Assembly (NCBI GenBank): GCA_028277225.1
Contig: JANQHB010000022.1
Span: 1-35,217, forward strand
Direction of reading: 5' to 3'
DNA: 35,217 nucleotides
DNA from: Chlorobium sp.
Lineage (GTDB): Bacteria > Bacteroidota > Chlorobiia > Chlorobiales > Chlorobiaceae
The stretch's first letter is position 1, and each line of letters starts with the position of its first letter. The position numbers were made by a program, and so were the translations under genes. Shown piece by piece: positions 6,325 through 15,400 of this stretch. Below the pieces are notes generated by a model. The model was not told where the DNA came from. It saw only the letters and a program-made list of their open reading frames with translations, and ran no database searches.

Positions 6325-7553
6325 AGGGTTTTACCACAAAGGCGCTGCATACCGGATATCCCAAAAAGGATGTGCACGGAGCCCTTCGCCCGCCGTTGTA
6401 TGATTCCGTTGCTTTCGAGTTTGAAAGTGCCGGACGGATCCAGGAGGCGTTCGAAGGAAAACTGTCGGCGCATACCTACAGCAGGATTTCCAATCCGACC
6501 GTGGAGGATTTCGAAACGAAAATCCGGGTTCTTACCGGTTCACGCGGGGTTATCGCGCTTTCATCAGGTATGGCCGCCATTACCAATGCCATGCTTGCCC
6601 TCTGTTCCGCAGGAAGCAATATCGTTTCGAGCCGGCACCTGTTTGGAAACACCATATCACTGTTTGAAAAGACATTGGGGGACTGGGGTCTCGAAGTACG
6701 CTACGCCGATATGAACGATCCGGATTCCATAGAAAGCAAGATCGACGAAAAGACCCGTGTATTGTATCTCGAAACGATAACCAATCCACAGCTCGAAGTT
6801 GCGGATATTTCTATTGTTTCCGATTGTGCGGAGAAGTTCGGGATCCCTCTTGTGCTCGACGGTACGCTGACAACGCCTTACCTGTTCAGCTCGAGGGGTT
6901 ACGGGGTGGCGGTGGAGGTTATTTCCACAACCAAGTATATATCGGGCGGGGCAACCGGGGTTGGCGGGATCATTATCGATAACGGTGTGTTCGACTGGAG
7001 CGGGTCGCCGAAAATCTCCCCGCTTGCCGCGAAGTACGGGCAGTTTGCCTTTCTTGCAAAACTGCGCAGGGAGGTTTTCAGGAACTGCGGTTCCTGCATG
7101 GCCCCGCATCACGCATGGATGAACACGCTCGGCCTGGAAACCCTTGCTCTGCGCATTCAGAAGAGCTGCGATAATGCAATGGAGATTGCCCGGTTTCTTG
7201 CCGGACAGGAAAAGATCAGGACCGTCAACTATCCCGGTCTGCCGACATCGGAGAGCCATGCAGCCGCGTCAAGGCAGTTCAATGGAAGGTTCGGGGGGCT
7301 GGTTGCTTTTGAACTCGAGGACAGGGAGCAGTGTTTCCGCTTTATCGACAGCCTCGGGATCATCAGAAATGCGACAAACCTCAACGATAATAAAAGCCTG
7401 ATCATTCACCCCGCTTCGACGATATTCAGTGAATATTCTGTTCAGGAGCGCCGGAATATGGGTATTGCGGATAACATGCTGAGGCTGTCGGTCGGCATCG
7501 AGGACCTGGAAGATTTGACAGATGACATAAAAAATGGAATAGAGAGTATATGA
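6318..7553 (+). CDS. metY: O-acetylhomoserine sulfhydrylase-like Cys/Met metabolism PLP enzyme (MetY type)
   Basis: A 411-residue fold-type I PLP enzyme of the Cys/Met metabolism family. It shows YSRISNPT at 54-61 (phosphate contact from the neighbouring subunit), SSGMAA at 82-87, Asp181 in LDGTLTTPYLF and Schiff-base Lys206 in STTKYISGG. Family enzymes swap the acetyl or succinyl group of homoserine for sulfide, or act as gamma-synthases. The neighbours (capped carrier, E1, JAMM) match the Wolinella cluster in which MetY takes sulfur from HcyS thiocarboxylate to make homocysteine, so that is the preferred role. The start is GTG at 6318 or 6321, overlapping the carrier stop and served by the Gly-codon ribosome site. 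It overlaps the E1 gene by 4 bases. Confidence 0.85.
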   Translation: MVKGFTTKALHTGYPKKDVHGALRPPLYDSVAFEFESAGRIQEAFEGKLSAHTYSRISNPTVEDFETKIRVLTGSRGVIALSSGMAAITNAMLALCSAGSNIVSSRHLFGNTISLFEKTLGDWGLEVRYADMNDPDSIESKIDEKTRVLYLETITNPQLEVADISIVSDCAEKFGIPLVLDGTLTTPYLFSSRGYGVAVEVISTTKYISGGATGVGGIIIDNGVFDWSGSPKISPLAAKYGQFAFLAKLRREVFRNCGSCMAPHHAWMNTLGLETLALRIQKSCDNAMEIARFLAGQEKIRTVNYPGLPTSESHAAASRQFNGRFGGLVAFELEDREQCFRFIDSLGIIRNATNLNDNKSLIIHPASTIFSEYSVQERRNMGIADNMLRLSVGIEDLEDLTDDIKNGIESI

Positions 7554-8356
7554 TTGATTTTACCGAGTCACAGCTTGAGCGTTACAGCCGCCATATCCTG
7601 CTCGATTCAGTCGGGATTGAAGGGCAGCAGAAACTTCTTGGTTCCAGAGTGATGATCATCGGTGCAGGAGGGCTGGGCGCACCGGCGGCCATGTATTGCG
7701 CGGCAGCCGGGATCGGAACGATAGGCATTGTCGACGCCGATGCCGTCGAAGTTTCCAATCTTCAGCGGCAGATCATTCACTTTACAGACGATCTCGGGTT
7801 GGAAAAAGTGTCCTCCGCCAGAGAAAAGATGGAAGCGATAAATCCTGATGTAACTGTCGAACCTGTAAAAGCTTTTGTCAATGCGTCGAATATCGGTGAT
7901 ATCATCGAGGGCTATGATTTCGTTATCGACGGCACCGATAATTTCGCGACCAAATTTCTCATCAACGACGCCTGTGTGATGCAGGGTATTCCCTTTTCTC
8001 ACGGCGGGATCCTGAGGTTCAACGGTCAGACCATGACTGTTTTGCCGAAAGAAAGTGCCTGCTATCGCTGCGTGTTCCATAAACCGCCGCCGAAGAACAT
8101 GATTCCGACCTGTTCCGAAGCGGGCGTGCTGGGCGCGGTGGCCGGAATGCTCGGTACGATTCAGGCCGCTGAAGCATTGAAGTATATCATCGGAGCCGGG
8201 GAGGTTCTGGCCGACGCATTGCTTACCTTCGATGCGCTGCCTATGAATTTCAGGAAAGTTAAGCTGAAACGAAACCCGAATTGCGCGGTCTGCTCCGGGC
8301 GTCCTTCCATTACCGAATTGCGTGATGAGGAGCAGACGATTTGCGACCTGAAGTAA
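7550..8356 (+). CDS. ThiF/MoeB/HesA family E1-like adenylyltransferase (HcyF type)
   Basis: A 268-residue E1-like enzyme that should adenylate the carrier C-terminus with ATP and help load sulfur. It has the nucleotide loop GAGGLGAP at 38-45, the VDADAVEVSNLQRQI segment at about 61-75 (NLQRQ motif), Asp130 in IDGTDNF, two CxxC pairs (Cys171/174 and Cys245/248) that should bind structural zinc, and Cys188 in PTCSEAG as candidate sulfur-transfer cysteine. No rhodanese domain follows, unlike MoeZ, so sulfur must come from another protein; DsrE2 and TusA are encoded just downstream. The start ATG overlaps the metY stop by 4 bases (ATGA). Confidence 0.9.
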   Translation: MIDFTESQLERYSRHILLDSVGIEGQQKLLGSRVMIIGAGGLGAPAAMYCAAAGIGTIGIVDADAVEVSNLQRQIIHFTDDLGLEKVSSAREKMEAINPDVTVEPVKAFVNASNIGDIIEGYDFVIDGTDNFATKFLINDACVMQGIPFSHGGILRFNGQTMTVLPKESACYRCVFHKPPPKNMIPTCSEAGVLGAVAGMLGTIQAAEALKYIIGAGEVLADALLTFDALPMNFRKVKLKRNPNCAVCSGRPSITELRDEEQTICDLK

Positions 8357-8385
8357 CAAAAGACGACTCGAAAAGGAGAGAGAGC

Positions 8386-8811
8386 ATGGAAATGTGCAAA
8401 AGCGTCTATGAAAAGATCATCGAGCATGCCCGCCGGGAGATGCCCCTGGAAGCATGCGGGTATCTGGGCGGCAAAGACAGAGCGGCCCTCGATGCTTATT
8501 CACTGACCAACATTGACAAATCGGGTGAACATTTTTCTTTCGATCCGAAAGAACAATTTGAGGCGGTGCGTGCAATGCGAAAGGAGAAACAGCGTGCAGT
8601 TGCCGTCTATCACAGTCATCCCGTAACACCGGCACGGCCGTCGCAGGAGGATATCCGGCTTGCATTCGATCCGGAAATCATCCATGTGATTGTTTCTCTC
8701 GCTGCCGCCGAACCGGAGGTCAGGGCATTCAGGATCGTAAAGAAAGAGGTTACCGAAGAGCCTCTTGTGGTAATTGAAGGATTGCGTAACAAACCGGAAA
8801 ACCAGGAATAG
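8386..8811 (+). CDS. JAMM/MPN+ zinc metalloprotease (HcyD/Mec+ type)
   Basis: A 141-residue stand-alone JAMM peptidase. Glu22 in PLEACGYL, His76 and His78 in YHSHP, Ser86 and Asp89 in PSQED form the complete zinc site. Relatives cleave after Gly-Gly of ubiquitin-like carriers: Mec+ frees cysteine from CysO-Cys, and HcyD trims the HcyS tail or releases homocysteine from it. Here it can both remove the Ser-Ala-Trp cap and release the amino-acid product. The start ATG 8386 is chosen for the AAGGAGAGAGAG ribosome site just upstream, and initiation further upstream would overlap the E1 gene. It lies 29 bases after the E1 stop. Confidence 0.9.
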   Translation: MEMCKSVYEKIIEHARREMPLEACGYLGGKDRAALDAYSLTNIDKSGEHFSFDPKEQFEAVRAMRKEKQRAVAVYHSHPVTPARPSQEDIRLAFDPEIIHVIVSLAAAEPEVRAFRIVKKEVTEEPLVVIEGLRNKPENQE

Positions 8812-8813
8812 CA

Positions 8814-9290
8814 ATGGAACGTAAAAAGCTCTCGATAGTATGTTTCAGCGGTGATTTTGACAAAGCTCTTGCCGCATTTACCCTCGCCACAGGCGCTGCT
8901 GCCGTGAACTGGGAGGTGAAGATGTTTTTCACGTTCTGGGGGCTGAACGTCCTGAAGAAAAAAACAGGACGGTCGTGGATAGGCAGCGAGCTCCTTGCAC
9001 GAATGTTCAACTTCCTCATGGGGGGGAAAAGCACTCTTCCCCTGAGCCGGCTCAATTTCGGCGGGGCAAGCCCGGTTTTGATGACCGGAATGATGAAGAA
9101 AAACAACGTGGCAACCCTCGATGAAATGATAGTGGCGGCAAAAGAGCTTGATATCGATTTTGTCGCCTGCGAGATGGCAATGCATATTCTCGGTATCAAA
9201 AAGGACGATCTTGACGACCACGTGCAGAGTGTTGTCGGCGTCGCTACTTTCCTCGACGCTTCGAAGGATGGACATATTATTTTTATATAA
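8814..9290 (+). CDS. DsrE2-like DsrE/DsrF/DrsH family sulfur-relay protein
   Basis: A 158-residue protein with the DsrE2 pattern: N-terminal SIVCFSGDFDKALAAF, then FFTFWGLNVLKK at about 38-49, a hydrophobic middle, and VACEMAMHILGI with Cys119 as candidate persulfide carrier; Cys10 is a second cysteine. Family members work with TusA and rhodaneses in passing sulfane sulfur in the cytoplasm of sulfur oxidisers; DsrE2 forms are often membrane-associated. It starts 2 bases after the JAMM gene stop, so it is tightly linked to the carrier operon and is a likely sulfur supplier for it. Confidence 0.85.
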   Translation: MERKKLSIVCFSGDFDKALAAFTLATGAAAVNWEVKMFFTFWGLNVLKKKTGRSWIGSELLARMFNFLMGGKSTLPLSRLNFGGASPVLMTGMMKKNNVATLDEMIVAAKELDIDFVACEMAMHILGIKKDDLDDHVQSVVGVATFLDASKDGHIIFI

Positions 9291-9374
9291 ACCCAAGCCA
9301 GGCGGAAAGGTCGAAAAAATAACTTGACAGCCGGATGGTGAGATGGCTAGGAGCCCTGAAGGAGGATATTTTCC

Positions 9375-9593
9375 GTGGAACACTCAATAGATATTACAGA
9401 AGAACGCTGTCCCATGACCATGGTCAAGGTGAAACTGAAGCTGTCCCGGATGGCCGATGGCGATATCCTCGATGTGCTGCTGACGGAAGGCGAACCCCTC
9501 GAAAGCGTTCCGCGAACTGCCGAAGAGCAGGGGCATCATGTCGAGGAAATCAGGAAAGAAGGAGATTTTTACCATGTGGTCATCAGGAAGTAG
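9375..9593 (+). CDS. tusA: TusA family sulfurtransferase with CPMT motif
   Basis: A 72-residue TusA-fold protein that carries persulfide on Cys12. The usual CPxP motif reads Cys12-Pro13-Met14-Thr15, so the second Pro is replaced by Thr, marking a subfamily distinct from tRNA-thiolation TusA. The rest (DGDILDVLL, then HHVEEIRKEGDFYHVVIRK) is a normal alpha/beta TusA pattern. The start is GTG 9375 with a strong AGGAGG at 9360-9365. It follows DsrE2 after 84 bases, the largest gap since the cysK start. The pairing with DsrE2 suggests delivery of sulfur to the E1/carrier. Confidence 0.85.
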   Translation: MEHSIDITEERCPMTMVKVKLKLSRMADGDILDVLLTEGEPLESVPRTAEEQGHHVEEIRKEGDFYHVVIRK

Positions 9594-9620
9594 CCGTCCG
9601 GTCCAACCATTGCCGGCTAC
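9590..9620. terminator. weak hairpin between convergent tusA and cupin genes
   Basis: GTAGCCG (9590-9596, overlapping the tusA stop) pairs perfectly with CGGCTAC (9614-9620) across a 17-base loop. No T-tract follows on either strand. It is the only palindrome between the convergent stops and may be a weak bidirectional terminator. Confidence 0.3.
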
Positions 9621-9625
9621 AGCTC

Positions 9626-10117
9626 TCAGGTGAGATCCTTGATGATATCGGTGTGTCGGGGAAACTTCCTGCTCAGGGCATTGCGGTCGGCCATGGTGAA
9701 ATCGCTGAAATCGAAGCCGGGAGAAACGACGCAGCTTGCCAGAGTATAGGCGCCGGACTTCGGGGATTCATGCCGGGCTCCGAACCATGTGTTGGCCGGG
9801 ACCACGCCCTGAAACGTTCCGGTTTCAGGGTCGAGTGTAAATGTCGACATGACCCCGACGTCATGAAAAATATAGATCGTCAGGGGACTCCCGGCATGGT
9901 AGAGCCAGAGTTCATCCGATTTGATCCTGTGCAGACGTGAGCGTTCATCTGCCGTCAGGAGGTAGTGGATGGCAGTGGCGTATGCCCTGTTTCCTGAAAA
10001 AACCGGATCTTTACGAAACTCGAAAGAGGTTTTGCTGCGATAGAATTCGCGGTAGTATCCTCCTTCAGGGTGATGGGTAAGACCGAGCTTTTCAATCCAG
10101 TAGTCAGCCGGCTGCAT
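9626..10117 (-). CDS. DUF985 family cupin protein
   Basis: A 163-residue cupin. Family hallmarks are HPEGGYYREFYRS at the start, an IHYLL strand, HRIKSDELWLYHAG around the cupin core and the ending ASCVVSPGFDFSDF. Cupins of this family are small beta-barrels; the reaction is not established. The start ATG 10117 is preceded by AGGAAAAG and overlaps the purE end by 14 bases, so the pair is translationally coupled. The upstream ATG at 10165 would lie deep inside purE and is rejected. Confidence 0.85.
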   Translation of the reverse strand: MQPADYWIEKLGLTHHPEGGYYREFYRSKTSFEFRKDPVFSGNRAYATAIHYLLTADERSRLHRIKSDELWLYHAGSPLTIYIFHDVGVMSTFTLDPETGTFQGVVPANTWFGARHESPKSGAYTLASCVVSPGFDFSDFTMADRNALSRKFPRHTDIIKDLT

Positions 10118-10628
10118 CGAGCTTTTCCTGTACTTTTCTGTTTTTAGCCCGTGACGCGTCCGCAAGTTTTTCCCGGAACGCTTCCAGGGCAGTCATGATC
10201 GATGCATCGCAAAGGGCGAGAATCTGGACCGCCATGAGTGCTCCGTTGCGGGCGTTGTCGATACCTACGGTAGCGACAGGAATGCCTGCAGGCATCTGGA
10301 CGATTGAATAGAGTGAATCCTGGCCGCTGAGTTTTTTGCTGTAGATCGGAACGCCGATGACAGGCAGGACCGTTTGTGCAGCAGTCACACCGGGCAGATG
10401 TGCGGCACCACCGGCACCTGCAATAATGGCTTTCAGCCCCCTTTCTTTGGCGCTGCCGGCATACTCTTCGAGCTCTTTTGGTGTCCGGTGCGCCGAGATA
10501 ACCGAAACTTCGTAAGGAATGTTGAATTCATCGAGGACGGCGGCTGCCTCTTTCATGATGTCGAAATCAGAGTCGGAGCCCATCAGAATTCCGACCATAG
10601 GTGTTGTTTTTTCTGCAGATACTGTCAT
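10104..10628 (-). CDS. purE: N5-carboxyaminoimidazole ribonucleotide mutase
   Basis: A 174-residue class I PurE that converts N5-CAIR to CAIR in de novo purine synthesis. GILMGSDSDFDIM at about 13-25 and ISAHRTP with the catalytic His are visible, followed by IAGAGGAAHLPGV, a GVPI segment and SLYSIVQMPAGIPVATV. Normal length. ATG 10628 is preferred; it leaves a short linker before the core, and a frame open upstream to 10703 would run into the hemN promoter. Divergent from hemN and coupled to the DUF985 gene downstream. No strong ribosome site was seen. Confidence 0.93.
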   Translation of the reverse strand: MTVSAEKTTPMVGILMGSDSDFDIMKEAAAVLDEFNIPYEVSVISAHRTPKELEEYAGSAKERGLKAIIAGAGGAAHLPGVTAAQTVLPVIGVPIYSKKLSGQDSLYSIVQMPAGIPVATVGIDNARNGALMAVQILALCDASIMTALEAFREKLADASRAKNRKVQEKLDAAG

Positions 10629-10670
10629 AATACGTGGTCTAATGGCCCTCTTGCGTCCGGGGCCTTTTCG

Positions 10671-10700
10671 TTGAGAATTTATTCGGGATTTGTGTATTTT
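10671..10700 (+). promoter_or_regulatory. candidate hemN promoter
   Basis: TTGAGA at 10671-10676 and TATTTT at 10695-10700 are spaced 18 bases apart, about 46 bases before the hemN ATG in the purE/hemN divergent spacer. The -10 is weak. Confidence 0.35.
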
Positions 10701-10746
10701 CACGGGTACGAGAAAAGGAACTTAACATTTGTAGGGGAAGAATACA

Positions 10747-12168
10747 ATGGCAACAAATCTCGCAGACAAGTACAGCAATCCCGGTCCGCGTTACACCAGT
10801 TATCCGACCATTCCGTCCTGGAGCACGGATGGTGTATCGCAGGAGCAGTGGAAAGAAGCTATGATCAAAGGTTTCAACGACAGCAACGACACGACAGGGG
10901 TGAGTATGTATATCCATATCCCTTACTGTGAGAACTATTGCTATTTCTGCGGCTGCAACGCATACCGTACACAGGACCATGACTTTGAGACGCCTTATCT
11001 TGACGCTCTCCTGAAAGAGTGGCGTATGTATCTCGATGTTTTTCCAGGAACCCTCAATGTCAAGGAGATGCACATCGGCGGTGGTACACCGACGTTTTTC
11101 AGCCCTGAAAATCTTATCAGGCTTGTCGATGGCCTCTATGAACATGTCAACCGGATGGATGATTACATGTTCAGCTTCGAAACCAATCCCCGTTCAACGA
11201 GCAGGGAGCATCTCGAAGCCCTTTACAGTGTCGGTTTCCGCAGAATGAGTTTTGGTATTCAGGACTTCGATCCTGTCGTCCAGGAAGAGATCAACCGTCT
11301 TCAGCCCTATGATCTGGTGAAGGAGAAGGTCGATATGGCAAGGGAAATAGGGTTCACGTCGCTGAACTTCGATCTTGTCTACGGTCTGCCGAAACAGACG
11401 CTTGCAACCGTTACCGATACCATTCAGAAGGTAATGGAACTGAGGCCTGACCGGATTGCATTCTATGCCTACGGTCATAATCCCCACATGTACGAAGGCC
11501 AGCGGAAGTTCAATGTTAAGGATCTTCCGGAGGGTGCAGTCAAGCAGGAGCTTTACGACAAAGGGCTCGAAATGCTCGAATCTATCGGGTATCATGAGGT
11601 CGGCATGGACCATTTTGCCCTCGAAGGCGATGCGCTTTACCTGGCAGCGAAGAACGGGACGCTTCACAGGAACTTCATGGGTTATACTGAAAATACGACC
11701 CAGATGATGCTTGCCCTCGGTTCTTCCTCGATAAGTGATACCTGGTATGCCTTTGCCCAGAACGAACGTTTTCATGATGATTATATACGTGAGGTCAACA
11801 CCGGGAAGTTCCCCCTTCATCGCGGGCATCTCCTGACCGATGAAGACCTCGTTCTTCGCCGTCACATTCTCAATCTTATGTGTCGTCAGGAAACCTCATG
11901 GAAAGATCCGAAACTCTATTGCGATGAACTCGATGTCGCCAAATTCCGTCTGGAGGATATGCAGAATGACGGTATGGTCGAACTCGGAGAGTATGGGGTT
12001 CGCGTCACTGAGGTGGGAATTCCTTTTCTCAGAAATATCTGTATGGCTTTTGATGCAAGGCTCTGGAGGTCTGACAGCCTTTCAAAGGCATACAACGTTT
12101 CAAGGGATATCCAGGCGCAGTACATCGAGAAAGCCCGTCTCGCCAAGGAAGCTGAGCAGGCCGGATGA
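10747..12168 (+). CDS. hemN: oxygen-independent coproporphyrinogen III oxidase (radical SAM)
   Basis: A 473-residue radical SAM enzyme of the HemN family, decarboxylating coproporphyrinogen III to protoporphyrinogen IX without oxygen, as an anaerobe needs for haem and bacteriochlorophyll. CX3CX2CXC is present with Cys61, Cys65, Cys68 (cluster) and Cys70, in the true-HemN form YCENYCYFCGCN. GGGTP at 111-115 binds SAM and GIQDFD lies further on. N-terminal PGPRYTSYPT and the C-terminal HemN domain are complete, and length is normal. The HemW and HutW relatives lack the fourth cysteine arrangement, so HemN is well supported. GGGGAAG before the ATG serves as ribosome site, and a strong terminator follows. 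Confidence 0.93.
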   Translation: MATNLADKYSNPGPRYTSYPTIPSWSTDGVSQEQWKEAMIKGFNDSNDTTGVSMYIHIPYCENYCYFCGCNAYRTQDHDFETPYLDALLKEWRMYLDVFPGTLNVKEMHIGGGTPTFFSPENLIRLVDGLYEHVNRMDDYMFSFETNPRSTSREHLEALYSVGFRRMSFGIQDFDPVVQEEINRLQPYDLVKEKVDMAREIGFTSLNFDLVYGLPKQTLATVTDTIQKVMELRPDRIAFYAYGHNPHMYEGQRKFNVKDLPEGAVKQELYDKGLEMLESIGYHEVGMDHFALEGDALYLAAKNGTLHRNFMGYTENTTQMMLALGSSSISDTWYAFAQNERFHDDYIREVNTGKFPLHRGHLLTDEDLVLRRHILNLMCRQETSWKDPKLYCDELDVAKFRLEDMQNDGMVELGEYGVRVTEVGIPFLRNICMAFDARLWRSDSLSKAYNVSRDIQAQYIEKARLAKEAEQAG

Positions 12169-12185
12169 GTATCCTGCAGGGAACC

Positions 12186-12225
12186 GAGAAGAAAAAAAGC
12201 GGCCTGCGCCGCTTTTTTTCTTCTC
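12186..12225 (+). terminator. strong intrinsic terminator after hemN
   Basis: A perfect 18-bp stem (12186-12203 with 12208-12225) with the 4-base loop CTGC. The GC core AGCGGC/GCCGCT is flanked by an A-run and a T-run of seven, which provides the U-tract. It lies 17 bases after the hemN stop. Confidence 0.92.
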
Positions 12226-12422
12226 CGGCAGACCTGTGATGCGGTGCAATTGTTTTTCCATGGATGTCAAAGGGCTATGCATTCTGCATTTTCCGGAATG
12301 TTTACTCTCTGAATTACCTGTCTTTTCCTGTCGTTTTTGATTCTGATAGTTGAGGAGGGCATCGATATTGGTTAATTTTACGGCAATGATCATTTTCAGT
12401 CATGTTAATCGCATAACTGTCC

Positions 12423-15400
12423 ATGAAATCATATTATACAAGTCGCCTTATTGCGGCGGCACTGTTGTGCGGCGCTTTGATGCTTGCAATTCTGGCTGTG
12501 TCTTTCGCCGACCGTGATCTTCGTCAGCAGATGCTTCTGGACATGCAGCCCTCTCTGGAGGAACTTGATTCGATTGATTTTTCCTCTCTGAGCGGAAAGG
12601 GCGATGATATCGGGCGACCCGAGTATGCGTTGCTGAAAGAGCGATTGTCCTCTTTGTGCAGGTCAAAAGCCGATTGCAGCACTGCCTGGCTCATGGGCAT
12701 GAGGTCCGATGGTTCGATTTTCTCTTTTGCCGATTCTCATCCGTCCGGCTCTCCTGATGTTTCTCCTCCCGGACAGGCCTACCAGAACGCCTCCCCCGCG
12801 CTGAAACGCGTTTTCTTATCCGGGAAAAAAGATGTCGGGGGGCCTTTTCCCTCTCTATGGAATGGTGTTATCAGCGGATTTCTTCCGGTTACCGACCGGG
12901 AGAGCGGAAGGCTCATTGCCGTGCTCAGGATGGATATCGGTGCAATGGACTGGCTCCGGAACATCGCTTCGCGGTCAGCCCTGCCGGTAGGAATTCTGAT
13001 GATTGTCAGTCTTGGTGTCGTCACGCTCATCCTTTTGTCTGAACAGAGGAAAGACAAGACCTCCAGGCGTGAGCATGAGCTCTTTGAAAGCAGGGAACAG
13101 TACATGCTTGCGGTCAAGGGCAGTAATGACGCGATCTGGGACTGGAATATCGAGACAAACGACCTGTTTCTTTCCTCAAAGTTCATGGACATGACCGGGT
13201 ATAAAGAAGGGCAGTTTGACGGTACCTTCAATTTTTTCGAAGAAAAAATACACCCGGAGGATCGCGACGGTTTCCACAAGGCGCTGCACCGGTATCTGGA
13301 AGGGGAGAGTCCATATTTCAGCTCCGAGTTCAGGTTTCTTGATGCGGAAGGCGAACCGGTATGGATGCTTGTCAGGGGCGAAGCCCTCAGGTACAGCCGT
13401 TACAAACCATATCGCATGGCGGGCTCGATCAGCGACATAACCGTGCGGGTCAAGGCGGACAGGGAAGTTCGACGCCGTTCGGATTTTCAGCGGGTGCTTA
13501 TGGAACTGGCGATGGAATTTGTCAATACTCCGCTCAATGCACTCGATGGAGCCGTCAATCAGGCGCTTGAAACGGTTGGGAGATTTCTGAAAGTCGACAG
13601 GAGCTATCTGTTTCGCTACAATTTTGATAAAGGCACGATGAGCAAGACGTACGAATGGTGTGCCGAAGGAATTACGCCTGCAAAAGACAATCTCCAGAAT
13701 ATTCAGGTAGTGCCGGAATGGGTTGAAACCCATCTCGGGGAACTTATTGTACATATTCCCGATGTCAGCGCGTTGCCGGAAAACGGAGCACAGCGTTTGA
13801 TACTTGAGCCTCACGGCACACTCTCTTTTATCGCACTTCCGCTTAACTATGGGGATCAGTGTTTCGGTTTTGTCGGGTTGGATGCTGTCCTGGAAAAAAA
13901 AGGATGGACTCATGAGGATATAACCCTTTTGCGGGTTCTGACGGAACTTCTCACAAATGCAGAACTCAGGTCACGTCATGAAACAGCCCTTATCGATGCC
14001 CGTTATGCGGCTGAGGCTGCAAATCGTGTGAAAAGTGATTTTCTGGCCAATGTAAGCCATGAAATCAGAACACCGATGAACGGTATTATAGGCATTGCCA
14101 CTCTTTTGCTCGATGATGGGCTCGTCGGTGAGCAGAAAAAACTCGTCAAGACATTGCTTGCCAGCGGAGAGGCTCTTCTTACGGTAGTCAGCGATATTCT
14201 CGATTTCTCCAAAATAGAGGCAGGCAAGCTCGAACTTGATACTGTAACTTTCGAAGTCAAAAACATGATCGAGGTTTTCGAGGCGATCATGGCGGTCAAG
14301 GCCCGTGAAAAAGGGCTTGATTTCGCTTGTACTGTCTTGCCGGATGTACCTGAAAAGGTTGAGGGTGATCCGGACCGGATTCGACAGATACTGAACAATC
14401 TTACGGATAATGCAATAAAGTTCACCGAAAAAGGCAGCGTAACCGTAAAAGCCTCTCTTGAGTATGATAAAGAAAACAAAGCGTTTCTGCGCTTTTCGGT
14501 AACCGATACGGGAATAGGAATACCTTCCGATAAGCATGACAAGCTGTTTGAAAGTTTTTCCCAGGTCGATACGTCGACAACCCGTGAACATGGCGGGACG
14601 GGTCTTGGTCTTGCAATCAGCAAGCAGCTTGTCGAGATGATGGGTGGCCGCATAGATTATACAAGCACCGAAGGTTCGGGTTCAGAATTCTGGTTTACGG
14701 TGCCTTTGGGTGCCTACAAGGCGGATTCAAAAGAGGAAACAACGCTTTACGATTCCATTGCGGGGACTCGTCTCCTGATCGTCGATGACAATGAATGGAA
14801 CCATGGCAAGCTCAGCAAACTCCTGGACAAATGGAACCTCAGGATATCAGAGGCCTCATCGGCGGCCATTGCTCTTGACATGCTGAACGTGGCGGACATG
14901 GAATCCGATCCGTTCCGCATCGTGCTTATCGACATGGAGAAGCCTGAGACTGACGGTCTAGCTCTGGGAAGATCGATCAGGGATGATAACAGGTTTGCCG
15001 ACGTTTCCCTGATTATGTTGAACACGACCGGTTCGCAATCTGACAGTGCTGTATTCAAGGAAGCAGGGATCTCTGCTGCGCTTTCCAGACCTGTCTACCA
15101 GCCTGAGCTGTTCAATGCTATTCTGGATGCGCTCTCTTCCGACAAAGAAGAGGAAACGGTGCCGGTAAGTGTTGCTGCCGATACTGACGACTCCGCCCCG
15201 CAAACAGACACTGCAGAAGAACAGAGTCCGGCCGCCCGCATTCTGATTGTCGATGACAGCAAAGTGAACCAGATGGTGGTGTCAGGCATGCTCCGCAGAC
15301 TCGGTTTTGATCTGGATACAGCCTCCGGCGGTCAGGAGGCGCTTGACCGTCTCCGCAGGGGGCACTACGATCTTGTCCTCATGGATGTCCAGATGCCGGA

